A model generated the notes under the pieces. The model saw nothing but the letters and a program-made list of their open reading frames with translations, ran no database searches and was not told the origin of the DNA. Shown here piece after piece: positions 35,797 to 44,640 of a DNA stretch of 64,000 nucleotides. Location of the stretch: contig JAJLTO010000002.1 of assembly GCA_030568195.1 (NCBI GenBank), forward strand, positions 1,054,001-1,118,000, in the 5' to 3' direction. Position 1 is the stretch's first letter, and every line of letters begins with the position of its first letter. Made by a program: the position numbers and the translations under genes. This DNA is from Dipodascopsis uninucleata var. uninucleata. Lineage: Eukaryota > Ascomycota > Lipomycetes > Lipomycetales > Lipomycetaceae.

Positions 35797-37033
35797 CCAT
35801 CATTATCGCCTTATTTGTGTTTATTTCTAATGCCAATAAAACAAACGAACTGTAAGTCTTCACATGTGTAGGTTGTGATTAGCAGTCATTTTGCTTGCAG
35901 TTGGCGTAATCATTTAATATAAATGCCCTCTTGCTAAGCGGATAGTATTAGTATGGTATACAGTTTAATTACTATTACTATAAACAAATCTGTCTGCTAA
36001 ATTTTAACGGCTTCTGTTTGCTAGTAATACAGTACTTTGAAAACCCGTGAATAGCTAAATACTAACAGTGCACCGTCTAAAAGTAGTAGAAATCAAAAAA
36101 TTATATATGACACTTGCGTGTACCCGCTGCCTTAAATTCTGGTATCTCAGGCACCCTTCATTTTATAATAGAAAGAGGACTCCTGGTTCCTCTCTATTCT
36201 CCCAAATATTTCACTCCGGAAAGTGAAATATCGAATATATCTATTAATATCAACAAATATACTAAGTAATATCACATAAATAAAACATTCAACAAAACTG
36301 TCATTTCATGAGCATAATATTTGCCATTTATGGTCAGCAAAATGTCAACGTTGATCAACGTTATCTGGCTGTTAAGATCCTGTTAAATCAACGGTAGTGA
36401 TATTTTCATTTCTATAACACATCAAATGTCTCTTCTCAAATGTCAACCTGTCATTTTTTGCTCATATTGCCCTCATCAAGTCCAATCTCATCCAAAATTT
36501 ATAGATGAGCCTGAAACAGAAAATTATTATTAGCGTTATCGATGTCTCTTTTGCAAATTACCGTAATATTAAAAGTGATATCTTAGGTATTATCATCGTA
36601 TTTCACTTACTCGTTAAATGACTATACGTTATTTCACTTGATTTTAATACTCTTTTTCTTGACACAATAACAATGGACCCATTAGGTATCCCAATTGATA
36701 CAATAGGTTCTATTATATATAGGACTCTTCGTACTGTACATGAAGTATGAGTGAGCTGTGGCATTCATCGAAGACTCGCTTTAATTAACAAACAGATTCT
36801 CGTTACTTAGTCCAGTAGAGAGTGTTATAAATACACACCAGCAGAGACATATTATACTTGATTTCTCTTCTAGAAATAAACAAGTACTAGCTCTACAGTT
36901 TGTTATTGTCTTTGAAATCTGTATCGTTAATTTTGAAATTGAGGTAACAATTAGTTGAAAACAAGTTTTTTTTGCCTCTAAAATTTACTGCCGGGCAGGG
37001 TTCAAGACAAATTACAAACCAAAAGTGAAAATC

Positions 37034-38432
37034 ATGTTCGCAGGCTTTACTAGAAGTATAGAGCCAAAAGCATCCTCAGATACGGACCAGGGAGCTTCTG
37101 AAATTAACGAGAGAAAGAATTCTATTATCTTAGATTCGAGTGATGTGAAGACAGAAGAAAATGATAATATTGATAACGATACTGGAAATAATGGTGCCAA
37201 AAACCAAGAAATTATGGAAATTTTCAATGACCTAGAGAACACCGAACCTGCAGCCACCTTAGATCTAGGAGATCTTAAGCTAGTCGAAAACTGTACCCCA
37301 GCCGCTTCTTCTTCTGATGAAGAGAACCTCCTAATCGATAATGCTTCGGAAGAATTGATTGACACAGATCCCTTGGCTGTGAGAGAGACAGCAAAGTTTA
37401 CCAATGCCGCTAAATGGATGGGTGACGTTGATGATGACACTCTTCTCAGCAAAATGTCCATTCCTGGAACTCATAACTCTTGTGCTTGTTATTTCTCTTG
37501 TAAGTAGTCCAGTATTTCCTAATCATATAAGCGAGTGTCTACAGAATTGATAGCGTACGTCATGCGTTACTTCGGGTTCTTATTACTAACTTCTACTTGT
37601 AGATCCCTCCGTCCGATGTCAGAAGAAAGAAATCAAGCATCAACTACAAAACGGTGTCAGATTTCTTGATATTCGTACATCTCCTCCATCGTTTTTAGTG
37701 TCCGGATTTTCCACCTTTTCATGCACAGCTGATTCAAGTTCGACTAGACTTAGTCTGGTTCATGGCGATTTCTCAGTATCCATCCTGCGTAATATCAGCC
37801 TAACATCAGTTCTCTCACAAGTCTATGAATTTCTCAAAGAGAATTCTTCTGAGACGGTTATCGTTTCGATTATGTTTGAAGGACCTCCTTCTAAATACAC
37901 TTCTACTCAACTATCAGAAGTCCTATACCAGGAATACATACTACCTATGATAGATACCTGGTATTTAGATACATCAATTCCCAAACTTGGTGACGTTCGC
38001 TCAAAAGCCATACTCTTTCGAAGATTTTCTACTGTCTCTGAATTAGAGACAAAATATGGAATTGCTGCCCCTTCTTGGACATATAATACACCTCATTCGG
38101 TTATCTCCAATAATGGAACTCAGATCGCGGTACAAGATTTCTGTGATATCAAGAACAAGACGAATATGAACCAGAAGAAGGAATATATTCAAGCACAGAT
38201 CAAGCGAGCATCATCCGCATCAGATGGTGATTCTACACTTTACATAAATTTTACTTCTGGATCTTGGTTCTGGAATATTACCTGTTGGCCAAAGAGGGTT
38301 GCTAATGCAGTATATCCTGCTATTATGGATGCTTTGAACCAAACTACTAATGGAGTACTGGGCGTTATTATCTTGGATTTCGTGAACAAGAAGCAGTACA
38401 CTGCTGCTAAGGCTATTTATTCACGTAACTAA
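37034..38432 (+). CDS. PI-PLC X-domain (bacterial-type) phosphodiesterase-like protein
   Basis: Exons 37034-37499 and 37603-38432 give 431 residues; the intron starts GTAAGT, carries TTACTAAC and ends TGTAG. Residues 1-135 are acidic and low in complexity. The X-like TIM-barrel domain follows: MSIPGTHNSCACYF with catalytic-type His147, LQNGVRFLDIRTSPP, then LVHGDF with second His209, SETVIVSIMFEG and a C-terminal LYINFTSGSWFWN and VLGVIILDFVN. This is the single-domain arrangement of bacterial phosphatidylinositol-specific PLC and fungal homologues, without the PH, EF, Y or C2 parts of eukaryotic Plc1. No signal peptide is visible, so it is probably not secreted by the classical route. Substrate is inferred only (phosphatidylinositol or GPI). 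Confidence 0.85.
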
Positions 38433-39053
38433 TTGCATTTTGCATATGAATATGCTGATTATCATCAAAACACAATAACTAGTCGAAACTACTGAACAGA
38501 TCGTGTCTAAACTTGATCTAAACATCCCCCTCTTAATTATCTCATATAATATAAGTTAGAATTGTCCCTAAATGATTACCGACAATTATTGTATAATCGT
38601 ATACACATATATGTCTAACGTTTTGTCGCTTTTAAGTAACACATAGATAATATGCATATACATATATATATACAAATAATCCTGAGAGATAAATAAATAA
38701 CTTTCAGAGGTTGCGGAAAGGAGGTCCGATCTGCTTCTTAATATTTTATTTTATTTTGTTCACAGTTCTTCGTTTCTCTGATAAACTTTGCATTTACCCT
38801 TGAGGCTGATATTGGCCAACAAACAGACTAAGAGCAGAGAAAATTTCTGTCAACCAAGAATCCAATACTTTTGTCGATCGACGATATATAATAGCATGTA
38901 GATGAATGTATCCATCCATAGGTAAACCTCTTTGATTGCTGCTATCCGATAGAATTTGCTCAAAGTTGGTCGCTCAGCATATTTGCCAGCAAGGACAGGT
39001 GCCTATACATTTTATATATCCAGCCATCCTAGCTTCAACGAAATCTGTGACCA
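38433..39053. other. Intergenic between convergent genes
   Basis: AT-rich with TA/CA simple sequence at about 38600-38680. No gene seen. Confidence 0.6.
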
Positions 39054-39632
39054 TCAAGCTCTCCGCTTGGATATAGCACTGGGCTTAGATATCTTATTTT
39101 GCATCGATACTTGGCTCGAGCCACTTGAGTATGTCTTATTTTGCTGTCTATAGTTGGAATAGCCACCTTTTCCATTTCCGCTCGCTCTTGCAGAGACATC
39201 GTGACTATAGGCATTCTTTCTAGCATTTGTGTCAATCGAAGGTCTCTGTACTTGTGGCCTATAGTCTGTGTTAGGTGATACGAAGCTAGATGATGAAGGT
39301 GCTGCTGACTTTTTGGAGGCCGTAGATGTTGTGCCGCTTACAGCTCGTTCAATTTCCTCTAATACTCGCTTAGCTTCACGGTCGTCTCGCTTGCTTTGCA
39401 TTTTTTGCCTATGCATATCCCTGAGTGTCCTCTCCATAGAGTACTTATGTCTTCCCGAAGCTTCATGCTGGCTCTTTCCCAGTTTTGTGTCTAATACAAA
39501 CTATATAGAAAATTAGAATCGATATCTGCATTAAATGTATTTTGTTTTTTTTTTTTGCCTCTAGCCCACAAAGTGTAACATCCATATTAGATGACTTACT
39601 GTTTTACACGGTTTACACCAGTACTTTGACAT
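39054..39632 (-). CDS. U1-type zinc-finger protein, probable splicing factor (WBP4-like)
   Basis: Minus-strand exons 39632-39600 and 39500-39054 give 159 residues; the 99-nt intron (GTAAGT..TATAG) splits the zinc finger. The spliced N-terminus reads MSKYWCKPCKTFVLDTKLGK then SQHEASGRH, a U1-C/matrin-type finger (C-x2-C ... H-x5-H) at residues 6-33. It continues with a basic, coiled-coil-like helix (MERTLRDMHRQKMQSKRDDREAKRVLEEIERAV) and a disordered Ser/Asn/Gln/Lys tail. Such N-terminal fingers plus helix occur in spliceosomal proteins of the WBP4/FBP21 group, here without WW domains. The head-to-head neighbour CWF19 is also a splicing factor. Finger identity is firm; the exact family is not. 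Confidence 0.75.
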
Positions 39633-40696
39633 ATTAACAGTCTCAGTCTTATTACACTCCAATATCTTTGCTCAATATATCAACCTATATGACTTAAATG
39701 AATAAAGTGCTGCTCAGTAAGATCTATACTATTAATCTCTAGTGAGAAAGAGAACTAAAAACGTATACATACACATGTTTGGGTAATTATGGGGTTATGG
39801 TTTGTCAGCATTTTACGAAACTATTACTACCTGCTCGAGGACAGGACTTTCGCTTTGCCTTGAGACCATATTCTTAATTTAGATAGCTCAAATAGCACTT
39901 GTATTTGGATGGTATAAAATGCAGTAGGTATTAATTTCTGCTTAGTTTACAGTAATCCAGTGTCTGATTCATGCCGATAATAACGCGTATTAGCAGTACA
40001 GTCAACACCGGGGGGAGATTGCTTGTTATACCTGGTTCTTGCTATTGTATGCGGCGGACACATAGAGCGATGAAAACACAATAAGAGATATCTTGACTGT
40101 TCGTCAGACAGAGTGCACAAGCATTATTCTGAGAAAAGAATTCCAGAATCTCGGGCTTTTCGTTTCTCGCCATGCCATGTGTGTATACTGTCGTTATTAA
40201 CGCAGCATCCCAAATACAGGAGTAATACTCAAGCCAAATACTTTCCGATAACCTTACTCTATAATGTCATAGCTCTTGTTATATATATTTCTTGTTTCTA
40301 ATTAGTATTTCATTTCATTTAACAGTCTATACTCCACCTTATATATGAATACTAATATGCTTGTTCAAATACCCTAACATGATGACTACCTTCACAAAGA
40401 AGTATGAATTCATCAGGTCTTCCTCATAATACGCAGCTGATTTGTATCTAGCATATTTTCATATCTGAAATCAGAAATTAAATCAGCACTCGTAACTTAT
40501 TTCATCCGAATACGATGAAATTTATGTACAGAGTATCTGTTGCGGTCTAATATATCGTACGCACCATTCAGTTTCAGTTTCTAGCAGAGTGGAACCCTTA
40601 CATACACTCTACAGCTATATATAAACAAAAAATTATCGGGATTATCGAAGCTACCATTCTTCATTGCTAGTATAGTTTAGGCTAAAGATCTTAAAA
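39633..40696. other. 1.06-kb divergent intergene between two splicing-factor genes
   Basis: Holds both promoters. Mostly AT-rich; a G-run (GGGGGGAG) is at about 40010. A 62-codon frame at 40113-40301 has no recognisable features. No RNA gene seen. Confidence 0.5.
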
Positions 40697-42265
40697 ATGA
40701 GCCACCAAGCGAAACGACAAAGGAGGGAGCAATCACAATCAAGTGATGATGAGGGAGAATGGGTTGAAATACCTCCAAAGCCTAAGAAGGGTGCAGTGCA
40801 AATATCAGCTGACAAATCGACAAACTCGTCGTCGACTTCAAATTCAACAAAGGCAGCTTTCAGCCGAGATTCTTGGATGATGGCAGAAACTGATGAATCT
40901 GGAATTGATCCTCTTGATGGTCTTATATCAAATAATGATCCTAGATTGTCTGATAATGGTGATAAGCATCGTGGCCGTGCTATCTCTCTGGAGTCTACCG
41001 GCGATCTTTCAGTTAAGACTCAACTTTCAAGTTTAGGTGCGTCATCGAGCATTGACCAAACCGCTCTCAATAGAATGAAAGCTGCTTATTTAAAGGCGAA
41101 GCTACGCAAAGCTCCAAATACCGACGAGCTTGAGAGGAGATATAATGAAGCTTTAGTCACTGCTACTGGAGCAACCTCCTATGAAGGGAAGGAACAAGGC
41201 GATAAAACCGAAGTTTTATCATATATGGATACCCGAGGCATGTTTTCTAAAGTAGCATCAAAACGGGAAGAAGATATGACTGCAGAAGAACTTGCGGCTC
41301 ATGAAAAGCGATCCAAAGGAATGCCAAATGAAGGGCGTGTTTTTGCGGAGCAGATATCAAGAGATAAGTCTTTCAAAAACAACTTGGACTATATGGATGA
41401 GAACATCGGCCGACTTGCTGATAGAGTGAAAAAGAACCAAATTGATCTTAAAAACATAGCTGTGCAGAATATTGCAAAGCTCAACACAATCTTGGATAAA
41501 TGCCAACTTTGTACTTCTAATACTGGTGGTGCCCCGGTGGTGTCACTTGGTACTAGAGTATACTTATCTCTACCACCTCTCCCAGAGCTTACAGGGAAAA
41601 GTGCTTCTATAATACCTATAGCTCATCACAGATGCACATTGGATTGTGATGATGACGAATGGGAAGAAATTAGGGTAAGTATCTAATTTCCTATAGCAAT
41701 TTTCGATGGCGTTATATACTAAAATTTGAGAATATAGAATTTCATGAAGTCTCTCGTACGGATGTATCATTCGCTTGACATGAGTGTCATTTTTTATGAG
41801 AATGCTGCTTCTACATCTCCGTGGCACCATGCATCTATAGAGGCTATACCACTACCAGAGGATCTCGCTGAAGCTGCTCCTGCCTACTTTCGTGAAGCAA
41901 TACTGATGTCTGATGAAGAATGGTCTTCACATTCGAAAATTATTGACACTTTGAAGCGGGCAAAGGATCCCAAGTCTCATTTTCCGGCTAGAATGGCTTT
42001 TCGCCATTCACTTGTTAAAGAGATGCCATATTTCCACGTTTGGTTTACAATAGATGGTGGTTATGGTCATGTGATTGAGGATTCATCGAAATGGCCCAAG
42101 GGTGATCTCTTTGCTCGTGAAATTATCGGGGGAATGCTAGATACAGGTCCGGAAGTTATAAATCATCGACGTTTATCTTACTCTCGTGGTCAGGATTCTC
42201 GAATAAAGAACTTTAAAAAAGTATGGGATGGTTATGATTGGACTATGATGCTCTCTGAAAACTAA
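40697..42265 (+). CDS. CWF19: CWF19/Drn1-like, CwfJ-domain splicing-complex protein
   Basis: Spliceosome-associated protein of the Cwf19/Drn1 family that acts with the lariat-debranching enzyme late in splicing. Exons 40697-41674 and 41738-42265 give 501 residues. The 63-nt intron (GTAAGT..ATAG) falls inside the C-terminal domain and joins DDDEWEEIR to NFMKSLVRMY. N-terminus: basic and acidic start KRQRREQ with EGEWVEIPP typical of the family. The CwfJ N-terminal module has CQLC near residue 268 and HHRCTLDCDDDEWEE, a HIT-like metal/nucleotide site. The CwfJ C-terminal module includes VIFYENAA, FHVWFTIDGGYGHVIE and FKKVWDGYDWT. Domain assignment secure; the N-terminal boundary is set by the first in-frame ATG. 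Confidence 0.92.
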
Positions 42266-42632
42266 AATGATACAGCGTGCATTAGCTGTTCTGTAATATA
42301 GCAATGATATTGGTAGCTGAATTTTCAGCTACCAATAAAAACTGCTTATTGTATAATAGATTAATAGTGGAATAGTGGAATAATGGTAAATTACCATGCA
42401 GTATCTATAATATGTGTGATTTTTTCCTGTCCAAACGTGCAGATACTAAGGGGGTACTATTGAAATGGACAAGCTTTAAATCTCTATTAAGGTAAATGAA
42501 ATGGGATATATTATACAGTTATATCAAATAAGATAAATCAATGTAAATTGACAAGCATATATGAAAGAGGTGGTGTGATATTAACAAGATGCTATAGTAT
42601 AAGATTCTCAGGGAATGTATGATACTAAATTT
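42266..42632. other. Intergenic between convergent CWF19 and TIM44, with hairpin and short repeats
   Basis: Contains the perfect hairpin at 42309-42336 (separate entry), a run of the unit GGAATA(G/A)TG at about 42365-42387, and a 7-bp palindrome ATGGTAA-A-TTACCAT at 42383-42397. Confidence 0.6.
42309..42336. terminator. Perfect 12-bp hairpin overlapping AATAAA, 3' of CWF19
   Basis: ATTGGTAGCTGA (42309-42320), loop ATTT, TCAGCTACCAAT (42325-42336). An AATAAA poly(A)-type element overlaps its right edge (42334-42339). It sits 44 bases after the CWF19 stop and about 300 from the TIM44 stop. A role in 3'-end formation or in insulating the convergent pair is inferred. Confidence 0.5.
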
Positions 42633-44042
42633 TTAAGTGTAATCGCGTGTCTGGCCACGAACAAGTTCCAGGATTCTCCATCCATTAGTCTCCTGGTCAC
42701 CCATTTCTTCCTTGATACGCGTTATAACCATAGCGTATGTACTTTGCTGGATATGATCTTCAGTTCCAGCGGCAATTTTTCCCGTCTTCACGTCTCTGTA
42801 AATGTGAACCTCTTGAGCTCTGCAGCTAATTACAATAACTGGAACATCAGAAGGAGGGAGAATTCGAGCGCTAGCAATATCAACTCCTCGAATGTCGATC
42901 ACCCTACCAGCTGATATAAGTCCTGCCTCACGAAATTGCTTGAAAGAGGCTGCCCAAATATTATAAGGTGCTTCAGACAGCCAATGCTTTAAAGTCTGTT
43001 CGTCACCCTTAACATAGGCATCAATAACTTCTGGAAGGATGTATTCACGAACTTCAGTCAAAAAGTCTTCCATATTAAAGCTAGAATCCATTTCTTTGAA
43101 CATACGAACAACGGTAGCAAATTCTGTTTCTGCAAAGAAACCACCGATTCTGTCAGTGATTCCACGGACAGTACTAATAAAAGAGTTATCAGATTCATCA
43201 TATCGCTGCTTCAGACCCTCAAATGATTTGGCAAAAAGTGACCTGGACGACTCATCGTAAGCCTCCCCCTTTGAATCTTTGTGTAATACGATATTTACAC
43301 CGGCCTTATCATTTTCTTCTACAGGCTTGTTAGAAGGAGGAATTTCGCCTCGTTTGATCGCAGCCTCCTGACGTCTCTTAGCTTGCTCTGCGCGACGCTT
43401 TCGTCTAATTTCTCGTTCTTCATATCCACCATATCGACGACTGCTTCCATCATCTATTACATCCTTTACATCCTTATATATCTGTGTGTTTCTAATAGGT
43501 GCGGTGGCTTGGTGAATAGTCTCACTCGTAGCGTTAACAGCCTCCCTAGTAGATTTGACAACTGGTGATTCCCAGGCAGAAGAAGCTGCTGATCCAACAA
43601 CCTCTCCAGCTTTTTTTATTGTCTGTGCAGTCTTTGAGGATGCCAAGCTTGCTTTCTCGTATGCCTCTCTAGCTTTCTTGAAGGATTCGCTCTCTTGCAT
43701 TCGACCAGTTTCATCTTGTAGAGCTTTGATGTTCTCTTGCAGTTCTTTCGATTTCCCCCATTCTTCTTTGAACGTGTCAACAAAAACCTGGATAGGCGAC
43801 TTTTTTTGCTGACCATTCTGATCTCCACTAGAACCTAAGTTTTGCGACTGATGAAAGTATCTCCGAGGGACTACTAAACCAACTGGCCCATGTCGTGGCA
43901 ACGTGTATTTCGAGGCAAACGAATATGCCGTGTTAATCCGGCCACTCTGACGAATAGTTGAGTACAGAGACATTTGAGTATATTTTCCAAAATTAACTTG
44001 AGTTCTTTTTGATATATAATTAATATTTGTCTTGATGATCAT
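42633..44042 (-). CDS. TIM44: TIM44, matrix anchor of the mitochondrial import motor
   Basis: Peripheral inner-membrane scaffold tethering mtHsp70 (Ssc1) to the TIM23 channel. Single exon, 469 residues; yeast Tim44 is 431. The first 24 residues may not be used: a second Met (MSLYSTIRQ) begins a Ser/Arg-rich presequence-like stretch, and the RRYFHQSQ site looks like a processing region. Residues about 80-240 are charged and helical, with SPIQVFVDTFKEEWGKSKELQENIKALQDETG matching the Hsp70/Tim23-binding N-domain. The C-terminal Tim44 domain (about 300-460) includes IGGFFAETEFATVVRMFKEMDSSFNMEDFLTEVREYILPEVIDAYV and AYNIW-like and DIASARI blocks. Divergent from NTO1. Confidence 0.95.
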   Translation of the reverse strand: MIIKTNINYISKRTQVNFGKYTQMSLYSTIRQSGRINTAYSFASKYTLPRHGPVGLVVPRRYFHQSQNLGSSGDQNGQQKKSPIQVFVDTFKEEWGKSKELQENIKALQDETGRMQESESFKKAREAYEKASLASSKTAQTIKKAGEVVGSAASSAWESPVVKSTREAVNATSETIHQATAPIRNTQIYKDVKDVIDDGSSRRYGGYEEREIRRKRRAEQAKRRQEAAIKRGEIPPSNKPVEENDKAGVNIVLHKDSKGEAYDESSRSLFAKSFEGLKQRYDESDNSFISTVRGITDRIGGFFAETEFATVVRMFKEMDSSFNMEDFLTEVREYILPEVIDAYVKGDEQTLKHWLSEAPYNIWAASFKQFREAGLISAGRVIDIRGVDIASARILPPSDVPVIVISCRAQEVHIYRDVKTGKIAAGTEDHIQQSTYAMVITRIKEEMGDQETNGWRILELVRGQTRDYT

Positions 44043-44640
44043 CCAATTGCGCTGTCTAGCAATATACTTATGTTAGATATGCGAACAGAAATCAGAAGGT
44101 AGACTCTATATCCAAGAAAAAAAGAACAACAATCCTTTCGTCCCTTTCCGTGAAACCTCTATATTTCTGAAGCTAGATGGTTCTGAGAACTATACTATGT
44201 AAAAATCGACTCGAAGGCTCAAGAGATACACTAGTGTTCCTATGATACTTCCGAGCTTCCCTTAGTTCAACAGCAAGAGTAATAATATTTTTTTCTTAGA
44301 TTTTCTAGTACAATAATTTTTAGAATGAAAGATTTTAGCTGTATACGAAAATTCTATTGACAGCCGGGTAACATAATTGTAGAATTCATAAATTACCCTG
44401 CTGAATTGCTGTGTACAAATGCATACATAGTATATATATACTATGCATTTTTTCAGGGTAAATTCGAAAGTATCTATTCACGTGATGTATCCGGATTATC
44501 AGAGGAGCAAATTACCCGGAAATGTTTATTACAATCCAGTCACTAGGCCGCGTCTTCATTTCTCTAGCGATATTGATTGAACTGTAGGATGAAATTCGAT
44601 AAGACGCCACTAGAAAGAACAAAAGGCGTGGAGTTCCAGG
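44043..44640. promoter_or_regulatory. TIM44/NTO1 divergent promoter with Reb1-like and Cbf1-like sites
   Basis: Ordered sites: CCGGGTAA (44364-44371), TTACCC (44393-44398), a 20-bp perfect palindrome (44426-44445), GGGTAA (44456-44461), TCACGTGA (44478-44485), TTACCCGG (44512-44519). CCGGGTAA/TTACCCGG are the two strands of the Saccharomyces Reb1 consensus; TCACGTGA is the Cbf1 consensus. Factor identity is inferred by homology. Confidence 0.6.
44426..44445. repeat. Perfect 20-bp AT-rich palindrome
   Basis: Self-complementary from CATAG to CTATG with an alternating TA core, centred between the flanking Reb1-like sites. Could be a dyad binding site, a cruciform-prone element or an inverted-repeat relic. 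Confidence 0.7.

Larger units (their letters stand above)
31804..37033. other. 5.2-kb gene desert
   Basis: No protein gene recognised. The longest frames are about 60-70 codons with no family features. Items noted: TA-rich simple sequence at 32270-32320; a 31-codon minus-strand open stretch at 32831-32736 with a membrane-helix-like composition; two strong adjacent hairpins with a TATA element (34620-34743, separate entry); and an 11-bp hairpin at 35743-35796 (separate entry). The last 400 bases are the promoter of the PLC-like gene. No mobile-element signatures seen. Confidence 0.45.

Noticed and set aside
42383-42397. 15-base palindrome ATGGTAA-A-TTACCAT as a regulatory site
   Set aside because: Short and between 3' ends; nothing links it to a promoter.
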